Source: AC-51 sp963749895
Lineage (GTDB): Bacteria > Actinomycetota > UBA4738 > HRBIN12
Reading direction: 5' to 3'
Assembly (NCBI GenBank): GCA_963749895.1
Contig: CAVVOG010000003.1
Coordinates: forward strand, 1,426,001-1,490,000
Length of the DNA stretch: 64,000 bases
Below, in pieces: positions 33,570-41,353 of the stretch. The notes beneath the pieces were generated by a model, which saw nothing but the letters and a program-made list of their open reading frames with translations, had not been told where the DNA came from and ran no database searches. Position numbers and translations under genes: made by a program. Positions within the stretch are counted from its first letter, which is position 1; each line of letters begins with the position of its first letter.

Positions 33570-34106
33570 ATGCACGAACGACGTGCTTCGCTCGGCCGCG
33601 AGGACGGCTTCACGCTCATCGAGCTGATGGTCGTGGTCCTGATCATCGGGATCTTGGTGGCCATCGCGCTGCCTCAGTTCCTGGGCGCCCGCGAGCGGGC
33701 CCAGGACAACGCCGCGAAGCAGGACCTGCGCAACAGCGTCACGGTGACGAAGACGATCTACGCCTCAACAGGCGATCATCTGGGGCTCACGTTCTCCGAC
33801 ATGCAGGCGGCGGAGCCGGCGATCGACTACCGAGGCCCTGCTGTCGTCTCCGCCGCCGGCAACGACTACGCGGTGTCGGTCGCCGTCTACACGACCGTCC
33901 TGGACCCCCAATACAGCGAGATCAATATGGCGCGCACCTCCGAGTCGGGTCGCTGCTACTACGCGCGCGTGATCGAGATCCAGAGCCAGGCGGTCGCGAA
34001 CGACTCCCCCGGCACCTACTACGGGTGGCGGGCGATCCCCGCGACATGCACCGGCAGCACCGTGTCCGGGTTCGGGACCAACGCGGCCAGCTTCCCTGGC
34101 TGGTAG
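33570..34106 (+). CDS. Type IV pilin-like protein with prepilin cleavage site
   Basis: A 178-residue prepilin. The short basic leader ends at the prepilin peptidase site G-FTLIELMVVVLIIG (cleavage after Gly14, methylated Phe, Glu at +5), followed by the long hydrophobic helix and a variable C-terminal head with two Cys (near 131 and 163) that could form the usual disulfide. It should be a major or minor pilin on the cell surface. No pilus motor, platform or prepilin peptidase genes are in the window, so this is an orphan pilin locus. Confidence 0.9.
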   Translation: MHERRASLGREDGFTLIELMVVVLIIGILVAIALPQFLGARERAQDNAAKQDLRNSVTVTKTIYASTGDHLGLTFSDMQAAEPAIDYRGPAVVSAAGNDYAVSVAVYTTVLDPQYSEINMARTSESGRCYYARVIEIQSQAVANDSPGTYYGWRAIPATCTGSTVSGFGTNAASFPGW

Positions 34107-34109
34107 GGC

Positions 34110-34496
34110 TCAGAACCCCTCTGCGTACTCCGCGTCGCTGACCGGCTCGCCCCACTCCGGGGCCCCGCCACCGTTCACGGCGTAGTGGGCCATCGGGGCA
34201 TCCCCCGACGCCCCGTGGAAGTGCCACTCCCCCGGTGCGACCCACACGACGTCGCCGGGAAGGAGCACGTGCCCTGCCTCACCACGGGAGCGCACACGCC
34301 CCTTGCCCGAGATCCCGATCAAGAACTGGCCCCCGGGGTGCTGGTGCCAGTGCGTGCGGGCATCCGCAGCGAAGTGGACGACGCCGACGTTCGTACCCTC
34401 CAGATCCTCGACCGTGGCACCCAGGGAGACCTCGCCCGTGAATCGGGCCGTGTCGCCGTGATCGAACCTCCGATCCGAAGCGCGTGAGACGTCCAT
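34110..34496 (-). CDS. Cupin-domain protein
   Basis: A 128-residue single-domain cupin. Motif 1 appears as THWHQHPGGQFLIGISGKGR and motif 2 as PGDVVWVAPGEWHFHGA, giving a His-rich metal site. Proteins of this size act as small dioxygenases, isomerases or ligand sensors, and this one cannot be placed further. Its start is set by a TAGGCT -10 box 6 nt upstream. That box contains the TAG stop of the BrkB-like gene just before it. It converges with the pilin gene, 3 nt apart. Confidence 0.85.
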   Translation of the reverse strand: MDVSRASDRRFDHGDTARFTGEVSLGATVEDLEGTNVGVVHFAADARTHWHQHPGGQFLIGISGKGRVRSRGEAGHVLLPGDVVWVAPGEWHFHGASGDAPMAHYAVNGGGAPEWGEPVSDAEYAEGF

Positions 34497-34502
34497 GGCA
34501 GG

Positions 34503-34508
34503 AGCCTA
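34503..34508 (-). promoter_or_regulatory. -10 box of the cupin gene built on the upstream amber stop
   Basis: TAGGCT on the minus strand lies 6 nt before the cupin ATG. Its first three bases are the TAG stop of the BrkB-like gene (34506-34508). Confidence 0.5.
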
Positions 34509-35483
34509 CGTCGTGTCCGCGTCGGTCGACCCACCCGGCCGCGTGACGATGACCTCCAGCGGGACGTCACGTTCGGCGATCCCCGCCGTCAGGGCCGCGC
34601 TCCCGTACAACGCCATCGTCTGGAGGTAGAGGACCAACAGCATCCCGATCGGGACGGCGAGCGCCCCGTACTGCGGTTTGCTGGCTGAGAAGCCGATCAC
34701 CACCGCCATCAGGGACTTGAGGAGCTGGATCGCGACGGCACCGACCGCCGCACCGATCCGGCGTGCTCGTCGCGGCGGACGGATCCCGCCGAGGACACCG
34801 AGCAGCAGGTAGACGATCGCGAAGTCCAAGACGAGCGTCAGCAACAGCCCCGCGCTCCGAAGCGCGGTCTTGGCGACCGTGGAGTCCAGGCCGAGATGCT
34901 CGAGGATCGGTCCCGCGAACGAGACCAGGACCGTCGAGGCGACGAACGACAGCACGATCAAGGGACCGATCAGCAGCAGCCATCCGTAGAGCCGAGCTCT
35001 CGCTCGCAGGAACGTGCGTGGGTCCCGAGGCATCCCGTAGATCTGATGCAGCGACGCGCTCGCGGCCACCATGCCACCTCCCCCCGCGTAGAGCAGCGCG
35101 AGCAGACCGACGATCGAGGTCGTCTGCCCGACCGACCGTAGGCGCTCAGGATCGAGCCCTTCAGGACCGATCAACCCGGGAAACGCCTCACCGACCGCCT
35201 CGGTCAGGAGGTCGGCCACCCGGTCCGCCCCGAGGATCGCGGCGACCCCGTAGGCGAACGCGATCAGCGAGAACGCCGCCAGGAAGAGGTAGTAGGTCGT
35301 CCCGGCGACCAGCAGCGGGACGCGGACGCCCATGAAGCGCAGGTACGTTCGGGCGCCGACGCCGAGCGTCGTCGACGCCGCCCCCCGTTTCCGGTCGAGA
35401 TCACGGAGCGTCTCGGGGAGCTCCCTGGGCGGTGGGTCGGTGACGTCTCCTGGGATACGGGGCAGGGCGGTGCCGTCGTTCAA
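34506..35483 (-). CDS. YihY/virulence factor BrkB family membrane protein
   Basis: A 325-residue inner-membrane protein with about six transmembrane helices. Family marks are VPLLVAGTTYYLFLAAFSLIAF near residue 55 and LLALLYAGGGGMVAASASLHQIY in the middle. BrkB/YihY proteins have been called possible transporters, but their role is not settled. The frame extends upstream to 35651, but I start at a TTG at 35483 because GGAGG sits 7 nt before it and the upstream part is Arg/Ser-rich shadow sequence. Its TAG stop doubles as part of the cupin promoter. Confidence 0.85.
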   Translation of the reverse strand: MNDGTALPRIPGDVTDPPPRELPETLRDLDRKRGAASTTLGVGARTYLRFMGVRVPLLVAGTTYYLFLAAFSLIAFAYGVAAILGADRVADLLTEAVGEAFPGLIGPEGLDPERLRSVGQTTSIVGLLALLYAGGGGMVAASASLHQIYGMPRDPRTFLRARARLYGWLLLIGPLIVLSFVASTVLVSFAGPILEHLGLDSTVAKTALRSAGLLLTLVLDFAIVYLLLGVLGGIRPPRRARRIGAAVGAVAIQLLKSLMAVVIGFSASKPQYGALAVPIGMLLVLYLQTMALYGSAALTAGIAERDVPLEVIVTRPGGSTDADTT

Positions 35484-35639
35484 CGACGTTCCTCCGGCTG
35501 GCTGGGTAGACGAACGATAGCGCGGCCGATGACGGCGAGACGTTCGGGCTCCTCCTCCTGACGCCCGCTCCCGGTATGGAAGGATGGGGTCCACGACCCC
35601 GACGCCGCCCGACGTGGCGGTGGAGAGGAGGAGCCCCAG

Positions 35640-36486
35640 ATGCGATCGCACACGTCAGGATCGACCCGCGGACCCGCCCCGACGTGGGTGCGAAGGGGAA
35701 CCGCCCTCGCATCCATGATCGTCCTCGCGCTCGGAGCGAGCGCCTGCACCGACGAGCAGCGCTCGAGCGTCTCCGATGCGATCGCGAGCGCGAGCGTGTC
35801 GCGCCCGCAGATATCGCCCGAGCCGACCACCGACCCGACCGAGACCGAGACCGAGACCGGGACCGGCACCGAGACCGAGACCGAGACCGAGCACGCAGAC
35901 CGAGACCGAGACGCAGACCGAGACTCAGACCGAGACCCAGACCGAGACGAGCACGAAGACGAAGACGAAGACGGCCGAGCCCTCCGAGGGATCGGAGGCA
36001 GCAGCAGCCTCGCCGAGCGCCGACGGAGGAGATGCAGACGGTTCCACGATCTGGCCGTGGGTCTTGATCGTCGTGGGACTCCTCGGCCTCGGGGGGCTCT
36101 ACCTCGCACGGCGCGCGTCGATCCGACGGGAGGCCGCCGAATGGCACACGTCCGCCTCGGCGATCACGACGCGAGCGACCTCGCTCCGGGACGGGGTGGC
36201 TGCCGAGATCGCACAGCCGCGGACCGACGTCGCGGCCGTCACGCGCTGGGAGGATCTGACGTCGCGGGCCGACCGGCTGGCCGACGACCTCGCCGCCCTT
36301 GGCGCGTCGGGTCGCGACGACGCAGCGCGGATGGACGTCCAGAGGACGAGCGCCGCGCTGACCGATCTCCGCATGTCGATGGGGTCGGCTCCCCCGTCGG
36401 TGGTCACGCCCGAGCTGCACGACCGGCTCGCCGCGTTCGACGCGGCGGTAGCACAGATGCAGGCTCGTACGACGGCGCCCGGCTGA
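35640..36486 (+). pseudogene. Thr-Glu-repeat lipoprotein with one transmembrane segment, single-base frameshift in the repeat
   Basis: The start at 35640 has a strong AGGAGGAG SD and a lipoprotein signal ending LALGASACTD (Cys near residue 36). A low-complexity (Thr-Glu)n tract follows. The frame slips near 35892; deleting one C makes it read on as T-E-T-Q repeats, then SEGSEAAAASPSADGG, a transmembrane segment (IWPWVLIVVGLLGLGGLYLA) and a helical cytoplasmic tail to 36486. Restored length is about 281 residues. Having both a lipid anchor and a membrane helix is unusual. I do not recognise the family. The repeat is a natural hot spot for slippage or sequencing error, so the gene may be intact. 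Confidence 0.65.
35838..35974 (+). repeat. GAGACC-type hexanucleotide repeat inside a coding region
   Basis: Degenerate tandem units of ACCGAG, with ACGCAG and ACGAAG variants, encode alternating Thr and Glu/Gln/Lys. The tract is about 135 bp. Its repeat structure could allow phase-variable slippage, and the frame break of the host gene falls within it. Confidence 0.8.
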
Positions 36487-36522
36487 GCCGACGGGGCTCC
36501 CGGCGCGGGGGGTGTCTTCTCG

Positions 36523-36606
36523 TGCCCGGGGTGGGAGTCGAACCCACACGCCCTCGCGGGCCACGCGGTTTAAGCGCGCTGCGGCTACCTGTTTCGCCAC
36601 CCGGGC
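36523..36606 (-). tRNA. tRNA-Leu (anticodon TAA)
   Basis: An 84-nt class II tRNA. The acceptor arms GCCCGGG / CCCGGGC pair fully, the anticodon loop is CTTAAAC, there is a long variable arm, and the T arm is GTGGG-TTCGACT-CCCAC. The 3' CCA is not encoded. It lies between the Thr-Glu lipoprotein and aldehyde dehydrogenase genes. Confidence 0.95.
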
Positions 36607-36617
36607 CGGGAACGACG

Positions 36618-38060
36618 CTACACCGGTCGGACGTAGGCGGTCTTGACCGTCGTGAAGAACTCCACCGCGTAGCGCCCCTGCTCTCGCGCCCCGCTCGAGG
36701 ACCCCTTCGTCCCACCGAACGGCACGTGGAAGTCGACGCCCGCCGTCGGGAGGTTCACCGTCACGATCCCGGCCTGGAGCCCGTCGCGGAACCGCGTCGC
36801 GTGCTTGAGCGACGTGGTGCACACCCCCGCCGACAACCCGTACTCGGTGTCGTTCGCCAGGGCGAGCGCGTGCTCCGGGTCGTCGGCGCGGATCACGGTC
36901 GCGATCGGGCCGAAGATCTCCTCACGATTGACACGCATGTCGTTCGTCGTGCCGACGAGGAGCGCGGGCTGGATGAAGAAGCCGTCGGTGTCCAAGCGGA
37001 GGCGTTCGCCACCCCATGCGAGCTCGGCTCCTTCGGTACGGCCGATCTCGAGGTAGTCGAGGTCTTGGGCGAGTTGATCCTCACTCACGGCGGGTCCGAT
37101 CTCCGTGTCCTCGGCCAGCGCGTGCCCCACCCGCAGCGCCTTCGCGCGCTCGACCATCGCGTCCACGAACGCGTCGTGGATCCCCGCGGTGACGATCAGG
37201 CGGCTGCTGGCGGTGCAGCGCTGACCCGTCTGGAAGAACGCTCCTTGCGTGGCGCAGTCGACGGCCACCTCGAGATCGGCATCATCGAGCACGACGAGTG
37301 GGTTCTTCCCTCCCATCTCCAGCTGCGCCTTACCGAACCGCGCCGCGAGCGCCTGGGCGACCCGCCCCCCGATCGCCTGCGACCCGGTGAACGAGACCCC
37401 GCGGACCCGTGGATCGTGCACGACCGCCTCGCCGACGACCCGACCCGGCCCGACCACGAGGTTGAACGCACCCGGCGGCAACCCCGCCCGCGACACGATC
37501 TCGGCCAGCGACCAGGCGGAGGCCGGAACCAGCTCGGCGGGCTTGAAGACGACGGTGTTGCCGTACGCGAGCGCGGGCGCGATCTTCCACGCGGGGATCG
37601 CGACCGGGAAGTTCCACGGCGTGATGATCCCCACGACGCCGAGGGGCTCGCGCATGATGTCGACGTCGACGCCCGGGCGCACCGAGCGCTGGTGCTCGCC
37701 TCCGACGCGGAGCGCCTCCCCCGCGAAGAACCGGAAGATCTGCGAGGCTCGGACGACCTCGCCGATACCCTCGGCCTTCGGCTTGCCCTCTTCGCGTGAG
37801 AGCTGCATCCCCAGCTCGTCGGCTCGCGCGGCCAGCTCGAGCCCGATCTGCTCGAGCGCCGTGAACCGCTCCCACGGCGTGGCGGCGGCCCAGGCAGGTG
37901 CAGCGGCCGAGGCTGCGCCGATCGCCACGTCGACCTGCGCCTCGTCGGCGACCGCGAACTCCCCAACGACGTCTGTGCGATCCGACGGGTTGATGTCGGC
38001 GACGGTCGCCGCGCCGCCCATCCAGTCCCCTGCCACGTAGTTCGCATGCGCCGTGTCCAT
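36618..38060 (-). CDS. NAD(P)-dependent aldehyde dehydrogenase (2,5-dioxovalerate/semialdehyde dehydrogenase-like)
   Basis: A 480-residue ALDH-superfamily enzyme oxidising an aldehyde to a carboxylate. Clear marks are GIITPWNFPVAIPAWK, the cofactor Gly motif FTGSQAIGG, the general base in LEMGGKNP, the catalytic Cys in FFQTGQRCTASSR (near residue 288), and EEIFGPIATVI. The C-terminal FHVPFGGTKGSSSGAREQG resembles alpha-ketoglutarate semialdehyde dehydrogenases and relatives, but the substrate could also be an amine-derived aldehyde. A TAGGCT box 6 nt before the ATG indicates a leaderless transcript. It is divergent from the deaminase gene with only 39 bp between. Confidence 0.92.
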   Translation of the reverse strand: MDTAHANYVAGDWMGGAATVADINPSDRTDVVGEFAVADEAQVDVAIGAASAAAPAWAAATPWERFTALEQIGLELAARADELGMQLSREEGKPKAEGIGEVVRASQIFRFFAGEALRVGGEHQRSVRPGVDVDIMREPLGVVGIITPWNFPVAIPAWKIAPALAYGNTVVFKPAELVPASAWSLAEIVSRAGLPPGAFNLVVGPGRVVGEAVVHDPRVRGVSFTGSQAIGGRVAQALAARFGKAQLEMGGKNPLVVLDDADLEVAVDCATQGAFFQTGQRCTASSRLIVTAGIHDAFVDAMVERAKALRVGHALAEDTEIGPAVSEDQLAQDLDYLEIGRTEGAELAWGGERLRLDTDGFFIQPALLVGTTNDMRVNREEIFGPIATVIRADDPEHALALANDTEYGLSAGVCTTSLKHATRFRDGLQAGIVTVNLPTAGVDFHVPFGGTKGSSSGAREQGRYAVEFFTTVKTAYVRPV

Positions 38061-38066
38061 GGAGCG

Positions 38067-38093
38067 AGCCTAGTCGCCGGGAGCCGGTAGTCT
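38067..38093. promoter_or_regulatory. Back-to-back leaderless promoters of the divergent aldehyde dehydrogenase and deaminase genes
   Basis: TAGGCT (minus, 38072-38067) and TAGTCT (plus, 38088-38093) each end 6 nt before their start codons. The whole divergent control region is just 39 bp, so the two polymerases would compete for it. Confidence 0.5.
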
Positions 38094-38099
38094 CGCCCG

Positions 38100-39110
38100 A
38101 TGCGTGACCTCCGAGCGCTGCCGAAGGTGGAGCTCCACCTGCACCTCGAGGGCTCGATGCGGCCCGAGACCGCCCTGGAGCTCGCCGATCGCCACGGCGT
38201 CTCGGTCCCGCACGGGCTCCGCGTGGACGGGTGGTCGTTCACCGGGCCCGCCGACTTCATCGACAACTACGTCGAGCTCTGTTCGCTGCTGCGGACGCCC
38301 GACGACTTCCGGCGCCTGGGGCAGGAGGTGTGCGAGGACCTCGCCGCGAACGGCGTTGCCTACGCCGAAGCCGTGTTCAGCCCCTCGAACCACGCGGCCA
38401 GGATGGGCGGCGACTGGACCGGGCCCCTCGAGGCCGTGCTGGACGGCCTCGCCGCGGGCCACCGCGAGACGGGCGTAGTGGTCCGCCTGACCCCGGACAT
38501 CGTCCGGGACCTCGGGATCGAGGAGGCCCAGCGCGTCACCGATATCGCGATCGCGTTCGCCGACCGCGGCGTGGTCGCACTGAACTGCGCAGGGAGCGAA
38601 AGGACCGTGGTCGAGGACTTCGCACCGATGTTCCGGCGCGCCAAAGACGCCGGGCTGCGCAGCGTCCCGCACGCCGGCGAATGGGCCGGGCCCGCGAACG
38701 TCTGGGCGACGCTCGAGCACTACTCCCCCGACCGGATCGGGCACGGGATCCGGGCGATCGACGATCCTTCGCTGGTGGCCTACCTCGCCGAGCGCCGGAT
38801 CCCGCTCGAGGTCTCGCCTCTGTCGAACGTGGCCACCGGTGCCTGGCCGTCCCTGGCCGATCATCCCTTCATGCGGTTGCGCGAGGAGGGTGTCGTCGTG
38901 ACCCTCAACTCCGACGACCCTCCGATGTTCGGTGGATGGCTCGCGGACGTCTTCGAGGTCGCACGTGCCGCGTGGGGCTGCGACGACGACGCGCTCGCCG
39001 CGATCGCCCGTACCGGGGTCGAGGCGAGCTTCGCCGACGAGGCGACGACGCGATCCCTGCTCTCCGCCATCGGCGCGTGGGTCGCGACCGACGACGAGCC
39101 CGTCGCTTGA
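38100..39110 (+). CDS. Adenosine deaminase-family enzyme
   Basis: A 336-residue zinc hydrolase of the adenosine/adenine deaminase family. Metal and catalytic residues are visible: KVELHLHLEGS (first two His, residue 9 onward), VPHAGEW with the catalytic Glu near 199, RIGHG, and NSDDPPMFGG near 281 with the metal Asp. The expected reaction is hydrolytic removal of ammonia from a purine (nucleoside). Adenosine, adenine or aminodeoxyfutalosine are all possible within this family. The -10 box TAGTCT lies 6 nt before the ATG. It is divergent from the aldehyde dehydrogenase gene. Confidence 0.92.
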   Translation: MRDLRALPKVELHLHLEGSMRPETALELADRHGVSVPHGLRVDGWSFTGPADFIDNYVELCSLLRTPDDFRRLGQEVCEDLAANGVAYAEAVFSPSNHAARMGGDWTGPLEAVLDGLAAGHRETGVVVRLTPDIVRDLGIEEAQRVTDIAIAFADRGVVALNCAGSERTVVEDFAPMFRRAKDAGLRSVPHAGEWAGPANVWATLEHYSPDRIGHGIRAIDDPSLVAYLAERRIPLEVSPLSNVATGAWPSLADHPFMRLREEGVVVTLNSDDPPMFGGWLADVFEVARAAWGCDDDALAAIARTGVEASFADEATTRSLLSAIGAWVATDDEPVA

Positions 39111-39146
39111 AGCGACAACCGGCGGCCCCTAGCATGGGCTGTTGGC

Positions 39147-40472
39147 ATGGATGTATCCCCTCTCCCCGTAGACCTGGACCCCCTCGAGCGGCTCGCCTCA
39201 CGGATCCGTTCACGCGAGGCGGTCGTGGGGGTCGTGGGACTCGGCTACGTAGGACTTCCGTTGCTCGCCGCCGCACACGGCGCCGGCTTCCACGTCCTCG
39301 GCGTCGACGCCGACCCTGCGAAGGTCGACGCGCTGCGCGACGGTCGTTCGTACGTCGTCGACGTCACCGCGTCCGAGATCACGGCGATGGACCGCGCGAC
39401 CTACGCCACGACGCCCGACGTCCTTGGTGAGGCCGACGTGGTGGTCCTGTGTCTTCCGACCCCGCTCGCCGACGGAGCCCCCGATCTGACGATGGTCCTC
39501 ACAGCGGCCGAGGACGTCGCACGGTTCCTGCGACCCGGGGTCCTGGTCGTGTTGGAATCGACGACGTACCCCGGGACGACCGACGAACTGCTCCGCCCGA
39601 TCCTCGAGCAGGGTGGTCTCACCGCAGGCCGTGACTTCGCGCTGTCGTACTCCCCCGAACGGATCGATCCCGGTCGCGCGAGCGGCCAACTGGCCGTCAC
39701 CCCGAAGGTCGTGAGCGGGTACACGGAACGATGCCGCGACCTCGCCGTCTCCTTCTACTCCGCCTTCGTGCAGTCGGTCACGATCACGCACGGCACGCGC
39801 GAGGCCGAGATGGCCAAGTTGATCGAGAACACGTACCGGCAGGTCAACATCGCCCTCGTGAACGAGCTCGCCGTGATGGCGAGCGATCTCGGCGTCGACA
39901 TCTGGGAGGCCCTGCACGCGGCCGCGACGAAGCCCTTCGGCTACCAACCGTTCTGGCCGGGACCGGGGGTGGGAGGGCACTGCATCGCGATCGATCCGAC
40001 CTACCTCTCGTGGCGTGCCGGGCAGCAGCTCGGGTACAGGATCGGCTTCATCGAGCATGCGAACGAGGTCAACAACCGGATGCCCGACTACGTCGTCCGC
40101 CGCGTGGCCGACGCCCTGAACGACGCGGGGAAAGCGATCCGCGGTTCGAAGGTGCTGGCGGTCGGGGTCGCGTTCAAACCCGGCGTCGACGACCTGCGAG
40201 GGTCGCCCGCACTCGAGGTGGTCCGGCGCCTCATCGGCCGAGGGGCGGAGGTCGCCTTCCACGACACCTTCGTGCCGGAGTTGCGCCTGGACGACCTTGC
40301 GCTGGCCTCGGTCGACCTCGACCCCGCCACGGTGGGCGCCTTCGACGTCGTCGTGATCCTCACGCCGCACCCCGGGCTCGACGTCCAGGCCTTGGTGAGC
40401 GCCTCCCGGCTGGTGTTCGACGCGCGGGGAGCGACCGTGGGGATCGACGCGCCGCACGTGGTGCGGCTGTAG
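39147..40472 (+). CDS. UDP-sugar 6-dehydrogenase (UDP-GlcNAc/ManNAc dehydrogenase type)
   Basis: A 441-residue nucleotide-sugar dehydrogenase that oxidises the C6 hydroxyl of a UDP-sugar to a uronic acid in two NAD-dependent steps. The NAD-binding motif VVGLGYVGLPLLAAAHGAG, the SPERIDPG loop, ENTYRQVNIALVNE, and the catalytic Cys in GPGVGGHCIAIDPTYL (near residue 275) are present. The SPERIDPG form and GVGGHCIxIDP fit the WbpA/WecC-like branch making N-acetylated uronic acids for surface polysaccharide. A TAGCAT lies 11 nt upstream of the ATG. No glycan cluster surrounds it here. Confidence 0.93.
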   Translation: MDVSPLPVDLDPLERLASRIRSREAVVGVVGLGYVGLPLLAAAHGAGFHVLGVDADPAKVDALRDGRSYVVDVTASEITAMDRATYATTPDVLGEADVVVLCLPTPLADGAPDLTMVLTAAEDVARFLRPGVLVVLESTTYPGTTDELLRPILEQGGLTAGRDFALSYSPERIDPGRASGQLAVTPKVVSGYTERCRDLAVSFYSAFVQSVTITHGTREAEMAKLIENTYRQVNIALVNELAVMASDLGVDIWEALHAAATKPFGYQPFWPGPGVGGHCIAIDPTYLSWRAGQQLGYRIGFIEHANEVNNRMPDYVVRRVADALNDAGKAIRGSKVLAVGVAFKPGVDDLRGSPALEVVRRLIGRGAEVAFHDTFVPELRLDDLALASVDLDPATVGAFDVVVILTPHPGLDVQALVSASRLVFDARGATVGIDAPHVVRL

Positions 40473-40476
40473 CGGC

Positions 40477-41337
40477 TCAGGCCTCGTCGATCGTCACGGA
40501 CTCGATGTAGACCGCCTCGGCCGGCACCCCGCTCGCCGGATCGGACAACGAGACGCCCCCGACCTGCTCGACGACGTCGAGGCCGTCGGTCACGTCCCCG
40601 AAGATCGTGTGGAGGTCGTTCAGGTGCGTGGCCGCGTCGTCCTCGAGAACGACGAACCACTGGCTCCCGTTCGTCGCGGGGCCCGAGTTCGCCATCGCGA
40701 GGACACCCGCGTGGTCGAACCGCAGCTCGGGATCGAACTCGTCGCCGAACGCGTACCCCGGACCCCCCGAGCCGTTCCCGGCAGGATCGCCGCCCTGGAT
40801 CACGAACCCCGGGATGACGCGATGGAACGTGAGGCCGTCGTAGAACCCCTGCTCGGCCAGGAACACGAAGCTCGCGACGGCCTTCGGCGCCTGCCCCTCG
40901 AGCAGGTCGACCGTGAACGGGCCGCACGACGTCTGGATCGTGGCCGTGTAGTCGACGCCGCCGTCGAGGGTCACGTTCGGCCTCGGCGCCCGGTCGAACT
41001 GCGGCTTCGGCTCGCCCGCGGCCTCGGGCGCCGTCGCGCCGCAAGCCACCTCGGTCGGCGGCTGGACCAGCGGCGTCACGGTGCCGGTCTCCTGAGGCTC
41101 GCCCTGCTCGCCGGGGCTCTGCGACGAAGTCGCGGACGTGCTCGCGCTGGGCGTCGCGGACGCGTCGCCCTCGTCGTCACCGGTGAACATCGCGATCCCG
41201 ACGATCAGCAGGGCCACGCCGGCGACCGCGCCGATCACGCCGAGCGTGACGTCACGGCGTCGCTTCGCGGCGCGGCGCTCCGCCTGGCGGCGCGCGGCTT
41301 GCTTCGCGAGCTGTCGATCACGGGCTCTGCTGGGCAT
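40477..41337 (-). CDS. Membrane-anchored cyclophilin-type peptidyl-prolyl cis-trans isomerase
   Basis: A 286-residue protein. A basic cytoplasmic tail (AKQAARRQAERRAAKRRRD) is followed by one transmembrane helix (VTLGVIGAVAGVALLIVGIAMF), a Ser/Thr-rich linker and a C-terminal cyclophilin domain with FHRVIPGFVIQGGDP, MANSGPATNGSQWFV and HTIFGDVTDGLDVV. It should catalyse proline isomerisation on exported proteins outside the membrane. This tail-anchor-cyclophilin form is common in actinobacteria. A TAGGCT box 10 nt before the ATG overlaps the stop of the upstream DUF501-Ppx gene. Confidence 0.94.
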   Translation of the reverse strand: MPSRARDRQLAKQAARRQAERRAAKRRRDVTLGVIGAVAGVALLIVGIAMFTGDDEGDASATPSASTSATSSQSPGEQGEPQETGTVTPLVQPPTEVACGATAPEAAGEPKPQFDRAPRPNVTLDGGVDYTATIQTSCGPFTVDLLEGQAPKAVASFVFLAEQGFYDGLTFHRVIPGFVIQGGDPAGNGSGGPGYAFGDEFDPELRFDHAGVLAMANSGPATNGSQWFVVLEDDAATHLNDLHTIFGDVTDGLDVVEQVGGVSLSDPASGVPAEAVYIESVTIDEA

Positions 41338-41347
41338 ACGGTCGGAC

Positions 41348-41353
41348 AGCCTA
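41348..41353 (-). promoter_or_regulatory. -10-like box of the cyclophilin gene over the upstream amber stop
   Basis: TAGGCT on the minus strand lies 10 nt before the ATG at 41337. Its TAG is the stop codon of the DUF501-Ppx gene. Confidence 0.4.

Noticed and set aside
35838..35974. Possible CRISPR-like repeat array
   Set aside because: Units are only six bases, without spacers, and lie within a coding frame giving Thr-Glu repeats.
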